Source of the DNA: Candidatus Latescibacterota bacterium
GTDB taxonomy: Bacteria > Latescibacterota > 4484-107 > B68-G9
Assembly (NCBI GenBank): GCA_012962735.1
Contig: DTXA01000312.1
Coordinates: forward strand, 1-8,565
Reading direction: 5' to 3'
Length of the DNA: 8,565 bases
The notes under the pieces were generated by a model. The model had not been told where the DNA came from. It saw nothing but the letters and a program-made list of their open reading frames with translations, and did no database searches. Made by a program: the position numbers and the translations under genes. This document shows positions 1-6,456 of this stretch, one piece after another (the stretch's first letter is position 1; each line of letters begins with the position of its first letter).

Positions 1-950
1 GCCTGCCTGGCGGTATACCCTACGGCCCCCACGACCGCCGCAAGCGTCAGGAACGGGACCGTCGGCATGCCCGGCGTCAGGCCCAAGGCCGCCAGAACCC
101 CCGAGGCCACGAGGGCGGCCTTTGGGTGGGAGAGCACCTGAAAAGCTACGTCCCTTCCTAAGTTAGACTCTGCAGCTGCCCTCGAAACTAATATCCCGGC
201 AGAAGTAGAGACCACCAAAGCCGGAACCTGGGACACCAAGCCATCCCCTACGGTGAGCACCGTATAAGTATGTAAGGCCTCGGAAAACCCCATCCCCTTC
301 TGCGCCACCCCAACTATGAACCCTCCTACTATGTCCAATGCCGTGATCACCAATCCCGCTATGGCATCTCCCCTCACGAACTTGCTCGCACCATCCATCG
401 CCCCATAGAAGTCCGCCTCCTTGGCTATCTCCTCCCTGCGCATCCGGGCCTCCCTTTCGTCTATGAGCCCGGCGTTCAGGTCAGCATCTATGCTCATCTG
501 CTTTCCCGGCATGGCGTCCAGGGTGAACCTGGCAGCCACTTCAGCTATCCGCCCCGCACCCCTTGTGACCACCACGAAGTTGATCAGCACTAATATCATG
601 AATATAATGAGCCCCAAAGCGTAATTCCCCTTCACTACGAAGCTCCCGAACGCCTGTATGACCCGACCTGCGTAGGCGTCCCCCAAGATAAGTCTTGTGG
701 AGGCGACGTTCAGGGAGAGCCTGAAGAGCGTTAAAACCAAGAGCAAGCTGGGAAACGTAGAGAACTCTAAGGGCCTCACCGTGTACATAGCCACGAGCAA
801 CACCGTAAGTGCCACCGATATATTCAGGGTCAACAGCAGGTCCAATAGGAACGGCGGCATTGGGATGATCATCACCCCCAATATCGCCACGACCCCCACT
901 GCTATCAGAATATCTCCCCTGGCCGATATCTTTCCGGCGAAGTCGTTCAT
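1..950 (-). CDS. flhA: Flagellar export apparatus protein FlhA (N-terminal part, truncated by window edge)
   Basis: FlhA is the large inner-membrane component of the flagellar type III export gate; it couples ion flow to export and binds chaperone-substrate complexes through its cytosolic domain. The window holds about 316 codons, the membrane half of a protein normally near 690 residues; the cytosolic domain lies beyond base 1. The FHIPEP family signature is clear: [10 protein letters not shown] (~77-86), then [16 protein letters not shown] (~127-142), [19 protein letters not shown] (~145-163) and [12 protein letters not shown] (~188-199). By motif spacing, Arg134, Arg141, Asp145 and Asp195 match the functionally important Arg147, Arg154, Asp158 and Asp208 of Salmonella FlhA, so the ion-coupling residues appear intact. 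Hydrophobic segments near 13-31, 36-56, 65-80, 110-128, 198-218 and 234-255 fit the usual membrane topology. The ATG at 950 overlaps the flhB stop as ATGA and follows GAGGTGAGGT, indicating translational coupling. Arg codons are mostly AGG and Ile codons mostly ATA. Confidence 0.97.
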   Translation of the reverse strand, partial: MNDFAGKISARGDILIAVGVVAILGVMIIPMPPFLLDLLLTLNISVALTVLLVAMYTVRPLEFSTFPSLLLVLTLFRLSLNVASTRLILGDAYAGRVIQAFGSFVVKGNYALGLIIFMILVLINFVVVTRGAGRIAEVAARFTLDAMPGKQMSIDADLNAGLIDEREARMRREEIAKEADFYGAMDGASKFVRGDAIAGLVITALDIVGGFIVGVAQKGMGFSEALHTYTVLTVGDGLVSQVPALVVSTSAGILVSRAAAESNLGRDVAFQVLSHPKAALVASGVLAALGLTPGMPTVPFLTLAAVVGAVGYTARQ

Positions 951-2005
951 ACCTCACCTCTAAGCTGAAATATGTACGCCAATATCCTGGCCACCGCTTG
1001 ATACAGCTCCATGGGGATCTGTTGGCCCACCTCTACCCTCCGGTAGAGCAACCTGGCCAAGGGCGGATCCTCCACGATCGGCACCTTGTACTCCATAGCT
1101 ATCTCCCTGATCCGCTCCGCAAGCTTCCTCGCACCCTTGGCCACCACCTGCGGGGCCTCCATTTTTTCCGGGATATACATGAGGGCGACCGCCAAAAGGG
1201 TGGGGTTAATGACCACCACGTCCGCCTTGGATACAGCCTGCATCATCCTTTGCCTGGCAAGCTGCCTCTGCAAGCTCCTTATCCTCGCCCGCACCAAAGG
1301 GTCCCCCTCGGTCTGCCTGAACTCCTCCTTCAGCTCCTGGCGGGTCATCTTGAGGGTCCTCTCATACTCCCACCGCTGGAATCCGTAGTCCAAAAGGGCC
1401 AAAATCAACAGGACCAACCCGGACTTGACCAACACCATGAAGGCCGTGGAAGCGATGAACCCGAACACTTCCCCCACATCCCAGTCCGCCATCTCGAAGA
1501 ACTTCTCCATCCTCCCCCTCAACACCCCGTACGCCACCCATCCCACGAGCACGATTTTAAACACACCCTTCAACAGCTCAAATAAAGCCCTTTTGGAGAA
1601 CATCCTCTTGAACCCCGCAGCCGGGTTTATCCTGTCCCACCTGGGCACGAGCGGCTCTCCGGAGAACAGCACCCCTACCTGGGCGTAATTCGCCGCAAGT
1701 CCGAAGACCACCATAGCGGCGAGAAACGGTCCCAATAAAGTTCCTAAGAACACCAACCCGGCCGAGGCGTACCTCTGGACCTCCACGGGGGTGAGCCTTG
1801 CCGTCCCTGTCCCGGCTAAGACCCCCTGGACGACATCGGCCATACCCCTCAACATATGCCCTCCCCATACATACAGCACCAAAGTCCCTCCCAAAAGCGC
1901 TAAGGCCGAGTTCACCTCCATGCTCTTGGCGACGCTTCCACGCCTCCTGGCCTCCTGCCGTCGTCTCGGCGTGGCCTGTTCCGTCCTTTCCGTCTCCTCG
2001 GGCAT
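947..2005 (-). CDS. flhB: Flagellar export specificity switch protein FlhB, with an NPTL autocleavage motif
   Basis: FlhB is the inner-membrane export gate protein whose cytosolic domain switches substrate class from rod/hook to filament proteins after self-cleavage. The product has 352 residues, a usual length. The N-terminus carries the typical [18 protein letters not shown] segment (~6-23), followed by four hydrophobic segments (~33-50, 83-107, 148-164, 185-206) and a cytosolic domain (~210-352). The linker [20 protein letters not shown] (~234-253) and the C-terminal region with APQVVAKGA (~284-292), PPLARLLYR (~314-322) and QQIP (~328-331) are conserved. The autocleavage motif, normally Asn-Pro-Thr-His, reads Asn267-Pro268-Thr269-Leu270, with a further Leu where Tyr is common. 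Asn, Pro and Thr are kept; His is lost. The ATG at 2005 lies 1 nt after the fliR stop, with AAGGGG about 10 nt upstream; the stop overlaps flhA. Family identity is certain; only the cleavage behaviour is open. Confidence 0.97.
   Translation of the reverse strand: MPEETERTEQATPRRRQEARRRGSVAKSMEVNSALALLGGTLVLYVWGGHMLRGMADVVQGVLAGTGTARLTPVEVQRYASAGLVFLGTLLGPFLAAMVVFGLAANYAQVGVLFSGEPLVPRWDRINPAAGFKRMFSKRALFELLKGVFKIVLVGWVAYGVLRGRMEKFFEMADWDVGEVFGFIASTAFMVLVKSGLVLLILALLDYGFQRWEYERTLKMTRQELKEEFRQTEGDPLVRARIRSLQRQLARQRMMQAVSKADVVVINPTLLAVALMYIPEKMEAPQVVAKGARKLAERIREIAMEYKVPIVEDPPLARLLYRRVEVGQQIPMELYQAVARILAYIFQLRGEV
951..960 (-). promoter_or_regulatory. Ribosome binding site of flhA
   Basis: The minus-strand sequence GAGGTGAGGT sits directly before the flhA ATG and inside the last codons of flhB. 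The GAGGTG core is about 4 nt from the start. With the ATGA stop-start overlap it supports coupled translation of flhB and flhA and fixes the flhA start. Confidence 0.7.
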
Positions 2006-2006
2006 C

Positions 2007-2774
2007 TCAGAAGATCCCCTTAAGCAGCGCCCCGAGGTCCCTGCTGAGCTGGGCTATTGCCTTGCCGAAGACGTAACCGAAAAAGGGTAAAGAGAGAGCC
2101 AACCCTAAAAGCCCGATCCCTATGGTCAACGGCAACCCCACTATGAACACGTTCATCTGCGGCACTGTCCTGGCCAGTATCCCAAGGGCGACCTTAGAAA
2201 GCAACAAGGCTGCTATGATCGGGGCACTGAATTTGAAGGCCAGTGCGAAGACCATCCCTCCCATCCTCACCGCACCCTCGGCTGTCCCCATCGACAGGGA
2301 CCATCCACCCAAGGGCACACGTCGGAAACTCTCTGCTAAGGCCTCCAACAGGATGTGGTGGCCGTCCAGGGAGAGGAAGAGCACCCCGGCCAAAAGTTGC
2401 TGGAACTGCCCTATGAGCGGCACCTGTACGTTTGCCTGTGGATCTATCACGTTGACGACCCCGAACCCCATCTGTATCCCCACCACCTGTCCTGAGAGCT
2501 CCACCCCGTAGAAGAACATTCCGGATACGAACCCCACCACAAGTCCGAGGGTCGCCTCCCGCAGGACCATCCCAAAGAACGGGACCAGCTCTCCGGGAGG
2601 CCTTCCGGAGGTCCGGATGAGGGGGAAGGTCACGAAGGTCAGGAAAAACGCCGTCCCCACCTTCACCGGACGGGGTACGCTCCGAGAGCCGAATACCGGC
2701 ATAACCACCAACATAGAGGCCACCCTTACAAAGGTCAGAAAGAACCACTCCAGCCCATCCGTCGAGATACCCAT
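2007..2774 (-). CDS. fliR: Flagellar export gate protein FliR
   Basis: FliR is an integral membrane subunit of the FliP5-FliQ4-FliR1 export gate, through which flagellar proteins leave the cytoplasm. The 255-residue length matches the family. Hydrophobic segments lie near 10-27, 39-53, 68-92, 126-136, 172-200 and 208-238. Family motifs are visible: GQVVGIQMGFGVVNVIDPQ (~95-113), the LDGHH turn (~136-140), and VPQMNVFIVGLPLTIGIGL (~204-222). The ATG at 2774 is chosen because AGGGGG lies 4 nt upstream and no in-frame start lies just before it. It follows fliQ after a 60-nt spacer, the widest gap in the cluster, and ends 1 nt before the flhB start. An out-of-frame ATG at 2778 opens a different long reading frame that I regard as a shadow. 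Confidence 0.96.
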   Translation of the reverse strand: MGISTDGLEWFFLTFVRVASMLVVMPVFGSRSVPRPVKVGTAFFLTFVTFPLIRTSGRPPGELVPFFGMVLREATLGLVVGFVSGMFFYGVELSGQVVGIQMGFGVVNVIDPQANVQVPLIGQFQQLLAGVLFLSLDGHHILLEALAESFRRVPLGGWSLSMGTAEGAVRMGGMVFALAFKFSAPIIAALLLSKVALGILARTVPQMNVFIVGLPLTIGIGLLGLALSLPFFGYVFGKAIAQLSRDLGALLKGIF

Positions 2775-2834
2775 CCATCCCCCTGGAAATGCACAATTTT
2801 ATATTCCGATCTTCCACACTTTTTGGGGCTTATC
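2775..2834 (-). other. 60-nt A/T-rich spacer between fliQ and fliR
   Basis: This is the longest intergenic stretch in an otherwise packed cluster. On the minus strand its centre reads GGAATATAAAATTGTG, much more A/T-rich than the flanking genes, and its end carries the fliR ribosome binding site AGGGGG (2779-2784). The TATAAA element resembles a -10 box, but I see no good -35 element about 17 nt upstream and no sigma-28-type pair. It may simply be an unstructured leader that exposes the fliR start, or an mRNA processing site. A promoter is not supported on present evidence. Confidence 0.35.
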
Positions 2835-3104
2835 CTAATGGGCGGCCACAGGTATCATCGAGAACACGCCCCTGGTGAAGGAGAGCAACTGATCCAACAT
2901 CCATGGCAGCATAAGCGCTACGGTGATCGCCACCGCTAATATCTTGGGAACGAAAGTGAGGGTCATTTCGTGCACCTGGGTCACCGCCTGTAAGAGGGCC
3001 ACGGCGATCCCGACCGCCATACCGACAAGCAAAAGTGGCCCTACTATCTTAAAAGCGGTGAACAGAGCGTAAGATGCCACCTGCAGCACGAACTCCTGCG
3101 TCAT
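2835..3104 (-). CDS. fliQ: Flagellar export gate protein FliQ
   Basis: FliQ is a small two-helix membrane subunit that packs around the FliP/FliR core of the type III export gate. The 89-residue product has the standard length. It shows two hydrophobic hairpin segments (~12-40 and ~48-70). The stretch from VGPLLLVGMAVGI to LLQAVTQVHEMTLTFVPKI (~21-55), with the Gln-rich turn followed by TLTFVPK, is diagnostic for the FliQ/SctS family. The ATG at 3104 follows the fliP TAG with no intervening base, so its ribosome binding site lies inside the fliP coding end and translation is probably coupled. A 60-nt spacer separates it from fliR. Nothing in the protein looks unusual. Confidence 0.96.
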   Translation of the reverse strand: MTQEFVLQVASYALFTAFKIVGPLLLVGMAVGIAVALLQAVTQVHEMTLTFVPKILAVAITVALMLPWMLDQLLSFTRGVFSMIPVAAH

Positions 3105-3845
3105 CTATCCCCCGAAGCTCGCCACCAATGAATCCACTAAAAGATACCAACCGTCCACGAGCACGAAAAGCAACAACTTAAAAGGCAACGATATCATAAC
3201 CGGGGGGAGCATAAGCATCCCCATAGACATAAGCACGCTCGCCACGATCATATCTATCATCAGAAACGGAACGTAAAGCAGGAAACCTATCTGGAAAGCT
3301 ATCCTAAGCTCGCTTATTATAAACGCCGGTATCAAAACGTGGGTCGGGACCTCATGTGGCCCCTCCGGCTTCGGTCTCCCGGAAAGTTTGAAGAAGAGCA
3401 TCAGGTCCTTCTCCCTGGTCTGGCGGAACATGAACTCCCGCATCGGCTCCATCGCCTTCCGGAGGGCGACCTTCTGGGGCAACTTCCCTTCTATATAAGG
3501 TTGTAGTGCGTTGGCGCTTATATCCTTCCAGACGGGTGCCATCACAAAGGCCGTCAGGAAGAGCGCCAGGCCTATAAGGAGCTGATTCGGCGGGGACTGT
3601 TGCGTCCCGAGGGCGTGCCTGAGGAACGAGAACACCACCACGATCCGGGTAAAAGACGTCAACATCACCAAAATGGAAGGGGCCAAGGCCAGAACCGTCA
3701 GCAGGAAGAGGACCTGCAAGGTCAACGAGACATCCCCGGGGTTGCTCGCAGGCTCCATCCCGACCGTAACCTTGGGCAACGACTGTGCCCATGTCTCGCC
3801 GGTCCAAAGAACCGCCGTTCCGAATATGCCGGCTATTTTCCTCAT
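3105..3845 (-). CDS. fliP: Flagellar export gate protein FliP, with signal peptide
   Basis: FliP forms the pentameric core of the flagellar export pore with FliR and FliQ. The product has 246 residues, normal for FliP. An N-terminal signal-like segment (~1-20, ending TWA before QS) agrees with the cleaved signal peptide known for many FliP proteins. Family signatures are strong: [19 protein letters not shown] (~65-83), [14 protein letters not shown] (~85-98), [16 protein letters not shown] (~173-188) and [18 protein letters not shown] (~193-210). The Met-rich run MSMGMLML (~206-213) corresponds to the methionine gasket that closes the pore. The ATG at 3845 overlaps the fliO stop as ATGA and follows GAGGGG. 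The frame stays open 34 codons further upstream, to about 3947, but this would overlap fliO by about 100 nt and bury the signal peptide, so I reject the longer form. Confidence 0.96.
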   Translation of the reverse strand: MRKIAGIFGTAVLWTGETWAQSLPKVTVGMEPASNPGDVSLTLQVLFLLTVLALAPSILVMLTSFTRIVVVFSFLRHALGTQQSPPNQLLIGLALFLTAFVMAPVWKDISANALQPYIEGKLPQKVALRKAMEPMREFMFRQTREKDLMLFFKLSGRPKPEGPHEVPTHVLIPAFIISELRIAFQIGFLLYVPFLMIDMIVASVLMSMGMLMLPPVMISLPFKLLLFVLVDGWYLLVDSLVASFGG

Positions 3846-4177
3846 CCCCTCTTTCCCTTGAGCTTCCCCACAGCTGCCTGGAGGAGTCCTGGAAATTCCT
3901 CCTCCTGGGGGAAAAGCTCGGCCGCCTCTTCGCCTTCCAGCTCGCACAGCAGCGAAACCATCCCCTCGGTAGCTCCTACGATCAGCACTCTTTCTCCCAC
4001 CCGGATGGCACAGACAACGCCCTTAGACCCCACCGGAACCACATCCAAAACCCGCAGCAATCTCCCCATCCCTTTCCGGCCCAAATACATTCGCTTGATC
4101 CAGAGGAAGAAGAGGTACATGAGGACGACGACGACGCCCAGGGCCAAAACCGCCCGCAGCGCAATTCCTACCGTCAC
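3842..4177 (-). CDS. fliO: Flagellar biosynthesis protein FliO (FliO/FliZ family)
   Basis: FliO is a small bitopic membrane protein that helps FliP assemble into the export gate. The 111-residue product has one N-terminal transmembrane segment (~5-27) followed by a basic stretch and a cytosolic domain with [17 protein letters not shown] (~39-55) and [17 protein letters not shown] (~61-77), the pattern typical of FliO: a hydrophobic beta-strand core with 'vGskk...v..vg.r.lvlGvt'. Sequence conservation in this family is weak, so position between fliN and fliP is a major part of the call. Translation appears to start at GTG 4177, 8 nt after the fliN stop, with GGGGGAG very close to it; there is no ATG until residue 20, inside the membrane segment. 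The stop overlaps the fliP start as ATGA. Confidence 0.88.
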   Translation of the reverse strand: MTVGIALRAVLALGVVVVLMYLFFLWIKRMYLGRKGMGRLLRVLDVVPVGSKGVVCAIRVGERVLIVGATEGMVSLLCELEGEEAAELFPQEEEFPGLLQAAVGKLKGKRG

Positions 4178-4185
4178 AGCTCCCC

Positions 4186-4965
4186 CTACGAAAGTGCCCC
4201 AAGCCGCTCCCTCGGGCTCATCAAAGAGGTGATCCGCACCCCGAAGTTCTCGTCTATCACCACCACTTCTCCCTCGGCGAACTTCTTCCCGTTCACCAAT
4301 AGGTCCACCGGTTCCCCCGCAAGCTTGTTCAACTCCACTATGGCCCCCTGGCCCAACTGTAGTATCTCCCGGATCCTCATCCTCACCCTCCCCAGCTCCA
4401 CCGAGATAACAAGCTCCAGGTCCATAAGAGCTTCGAGGTTACGAGGCTGTCGAATTTCCTCCTGGGATTCAAGCGAGGGGAACTTAGCCGGGCGTACGGT
4501 CACTTGCTCCTCCCGCCCTCCGTCGTCGGACAAAAAGACCATTCCCTCCTCCCCTATGCGCAGGACCAGGCCGGATAAAGGCCCTTCCAGTTCCGACAGA
4601 GGGCTCAGCTCGACCTCCACTTCAAACGAGGCCTCCCCGAGCTCGGCCTCCAAGGTCCCGGCCACCTGCCCTAACGCCTCCTTGAGGGCGTCCAATTGCC
4701 CCTCGGAGAACCCCTTCCCTTCCTCCCCAGTCATCCTCCCAGCCACCTTAGCGACCAGCTCTGTCGGGAACAGAAGGCGCAACGTCCCTGCCTCAGTGGA
4801 GATGAGAGCGGTTACGTAGGGGTCCGAAAGAGCCTCCCTGGCCTCCCCCAGGCTGACGTCCCCAGCTTCCTCCACCTGTACATCCTGCCCCAAAAGCACG
4901 CTCAGCGTCTCTCCCATCTTCTCCGAGAACAGCGCTCTCAACCAGTTCCTTTCACAGCGAGCCAT
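4186..4965 (-). CDS. fliN: Flagellar motor switch protein FliN, long FliY-type form with CheC-like domain
   Basis: This is a C-ring switch subunit that binds FliM and sets motor direction. The product is about 259 residues, far longer than classical FliN (~100-140), and matches the FliY architecture: a CheC-like domain (~10-145), a linker (~146-175) and a C-terminal SPOA/FliN domain (~178-250). The SPOA domain is textbook, with MRIREILQLGQGAIVELNK (~196-214), AGEPVDLLVNGKK (~216-228) and EVVVIDENFGVRIT (~233-246). In the CheC-like domain the helix DALKEALGQ (~92-100) retains Asp92 and Glu96 of the phosphatase pattern D-x3-E-x2-N, but the Asn position is Gly99. No EIDALL-type CheY-P binding peptide is present at the N-terminus. 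I chose ATG 4965 because AGGAGG lies 6 nt upstream. ATG 4968 is nearly as good and TTG 4986 less likely. It overlaps fliM by 14 nt. Confidence 0.93.
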   Translation of the reverse strand: MARCERNWLRALFSEKMGETLSVLLGQDVQVEEAGDVSLGEAREALSDPYVTALISTEAGTLRLLFPTELVAKVAGRMTGEEGKGFSEGQLDALKEALGQVAGTLEAELGEASFEVEVELSPLSELEGPLSGLVLRIGEEGMVFLSDDGGREEQVTVRPAKFPSLESQEEIRQPRNLEALMDLELVISVELGRVRMRIREILQLGQGAIVELNKLAGEPVDLLVNGKKFAEGEVVVIDENFGVRITSLMSPRERLGALS

Positions 4966-5935
4966 CATCCTCCTCCTGCTCCTCAATTGAGGCTTCCCTG
5001 GCTATCAGGACCGCCTTCCTATTTCGATATACCCCCGGCCTTCCAAAGAACTTCAGCCTTTCGTTCACCTTGACTTTAAGCTCCTCTTCTACCCTCTTGT
5101 CCAAAATCAGGACATCCCCTTCCTCCAGTTCCAAAAGATCACGTAACGAAATATATACCTCCCCCAACTCCACCACCACCTCGACCTCCGTGACCTTCAA
5201 CACATCCTGTATATGCTCTTCGGCTCTCTCATCGCTCTCCTGCCTGGAGATCGCCATCCAGCTTCGGGGGGTGAACTTCTTGAGAACCGGTTCTAAGACG
5301 AAATACGGAAAACAGATGTTCATCGGAAACTTCAGCTCCCGGAGGGCGACCTGGAACGGGAAAACCACCACCGGCTCGCTGGCAGGAGCGATCTGCACGA
5401 ACTGGGGATTGGTTTCGAAATCATCTATTTTGAACCCCATAGGATGCACCTGTGCCCATGCGCTGTCCAAGAATTCCAGCATCCGCTCCACGATCTTCCT
5501 CAGAACCGTTTGCTCTATGAGCGTCACAGGACGGTTCTCGACCACGACCTGTCCCGGTCCTCCGAACAGGCGGTCTATCACGAAGAACACAAGCTCCGGG
5601 CTGATCTCCAACAGAGCATTTCCCGACAGGCCTTCTATCTTCAGTATGTAGATGCAAGTCGGGTTGGACATCCCCATCGTGAACTCCATATACATCACCT
5701 GGTCCACCGAAACCAGTTCCACATCGACCATCATCCTCGCCGTGGTCGAAAGGTAAGTGCTCAACACCCGAGAGAAGCCCTCGTGTACGGTCCGCAACAC
5801 GCGGACCTGGTCCCTGGAGAGACGGTCTGGGTGCTTGAAGTCGTAGAACTTGACCTCAGGCTCTTTTCTTTCCACCTCCTCCGGTGCCGCAGAGAGGAGA
5901 GCATCTATCTCTCGCTGAGATAGAACTTTACCCAT
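4952..5935 (-). CDS. fliM: Flagellar motor switch protein FliM
   Basis: FliM is the C-ring protein that receives phosphorylated CheY and relays the signal to FliG. The 327-residue product has all expected parts. The N-terminal CheY-P binding peptide is LSQREIDALLSA (~5-16). A CheC-like middle domain (~35-225) contains the GGPG loop (~125-128), matching the GGxG motif that contacts FliG. A C-terminal SPOA domain spans ~245-315, with VEVVVELGEVYISLRDLLEL (~251-270) and DVLILDK (~274-280). The extreme C-terminus is very acidic (EEQEEDD). The ATG at 5935 lies 8 nt after the fliL stop, and the AGGGGGG Shine-Dalgarno overlaps that stop. The last 14 nt overlap fliN, consistent with coupled production of the two switch proteins. 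The intact EIDALL peptide implies that the motor is under chemotaxis control although no che gene is in the window. Confidence 0.97.
   Translation of the reverse strand: MGKVLSQREIDALLSAAPEEVERKEPEVKFYDFKHPDRLSRDQVRVLRTVHEGFSRVLSTYLSTTARMMVDVELVSVDQVMYMEFTMGMSNPTCIYILKIEGLSGNALLEISPELVFFVIDRLFGGPGQVVVENRPVTLIEQTVLRKIVERMLEFLDSAWAQVHPMGFKIDDFETNPQFVQIAPASEPVVVFPFQVALRELKFPMNICFPYFVLEPVLKKFTPRSWMAISRQESDERAEEHIQDVLKVTEVEVVVELGEVYISLRDLLELEEGDVLILDKRVEEELKVKVNERLKFFGRPGVYRNRKAVLIAREASIEEQEEDDGSL
4969..4977 (-). promoter_or_regulatory. Ribosome binding site of fliN inside the 3' end of fliM
   Basis: The minus strand reads AGGAGGAGGATGATG, a repeated Shine-Dalgarno core followed by two adjacent in-frame ATG codons (4968 and 4965). 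It lies within the acidic C-terminal codons of fliM (EEQEEDDGSL). The spacing from the first AGGAGG is 3 nt to ATG 4968 and 6 nt to ATG 4965, which favours the second ATG and makes a TTG start at 4986 unlikely. Confidence 0.7.
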
Positions 5936-5943
5936 TATCCCCC

Positions 5944-6456
5944 CTATTGGAGCACATATTTGACGAAATAGACCTGCGATATCCTCACCCTATCGGAACT
6001 CTCCTCCACCGCCCGACGGAGCTCCTCCCTGAGAGACTCTCGATATCTTATGTCCGCAAGTTGCGACAAGGTCTTCTCCGAAAGCACTGTTATCAGCTTA
6101 TCCCGTATCCGAGGTTCCTGCCGCATAAGTCTATCCTCGGCGTTTCGAGGCGAGTACTCCAAGCCTAAGGACACCAGGAAAAACCTGGTCCCACGTGTGT
6201 CGGCAGGGTTGACTATCAGATCCTTTATCACGTATATCCCCAGCCCTTCTTCCTCTCGCACTGGCTCCTCTTCGGTCTCCACAACCGCCACCTGGGGAGG
6301 GGGGACCAGGAAATGGGTTATAAGGTAGTGCGAAACCAGAGCATTGACAGCTACAAGTAGCGGAAAAAAAAGGTAGAACAATTTCCTTTTATCGCTTGGC
6401 CGCTCCTCCGGAGGCCTCTGCTCTTCCTGGGCCTGTCTTTTGGCCAGTTCGTTCAC
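5944..6456 (-). CDS. fliL: Flagellar basal body-associated protein FliL
   Basis: FliL is a single-pass inner-membrane protein whose periplasmic domain surrounds or supports the stator units and raises motor output. The 170-residue product has a charged cytosolic N-terminus (~1-24, rich in Glu, Arg, Pro), one transmembrane segment (~26-50), and a periplasmic FliL domain (~73-170). The domain shows GIYVIKDLIVNPADTRGTRFF (read in two parts, ~74-84 and 85-93), LVSLGLEYS (~94-102), a helix with PRIRDKLITVLSEKTLSQL (~114-132), and the typical ending VYFVKYVLQ. The start is GTG at 6456, fixed by a strong GGAGGAA (6461-6467) about 4-6 nt upstream; no ATG occurs before the middle of the domain. The first 22 codons overlap the 3' end of motB in another frame (68 nt). 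Its place between motB and fliM is canonical. Confidence 0.94.
   Translation of the reverse strand: MNELAKRQAQEEQRPPEERPSDKRKLFYLFFPLLVAVNALVSHYLITHFLVPPPQVAVVETEEEPVREEEGLGIYVIKDLIVNPADTRGTRFFLVSLGLEYSPRNAEDRLMRQEPRIRDKLITVLSEKTLSQLADIRYRESLREELRRAVEESSDRVRISQVYFVKYVLQ

Noticed and set aside
998..1585. A 195-codon plus-strand open frame opposite flhB
   Set aside because: It is antisense to the conserved cytosolic half of FlhB, is His/Leu/Pro-rich, and has no plausible domain. It is a shadow frame.
2785..2815. An internal promoter suggested by TATAAAAT before fliR
   Set aside because: No matching -35 box at suitable distance and no flagellar sigma-28 pattern were seen. A/T richness alone is not enough, so I recorded the spacer but not a promoter.
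2194..2817. A 207-codon minus-strand frame that starts in the fliQ-fliR spacer and overlaps fliR out of frame
   Set aside because: FliR in the other frame is complete and conserved. This product is Gly/Arg-rich with no recognisable family, as expected from a frame-shifted reading of fliR.
3846..3947. A 34-residue N-terminal extension of FliP
   Set aside because: The frame is open, but the extension overlaps fliO and lacks conservation. It would also displace the signal peptide. The ATG at 3845 has its own ribosome binding site and an ATGA overlap.
3785..4819. A 344-codon plus-strand open frame opposite fliP, fliO and fliN
   Set aside because: It runs antisense to three well-recognised genes, has a low-complexity Ser/Pro/Thr-rich composition typical of a reverse-strand shadow in G+C-rich DNA, and matches no family I know.
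4966..4986. Earlier start (TTG at 4986) for fliN
   Set aside because: It adds only a basic RSRRR stretch that is the translated Shine-Dalgarno repeat. The ATG codons at 4968 and 4965 are better placed.
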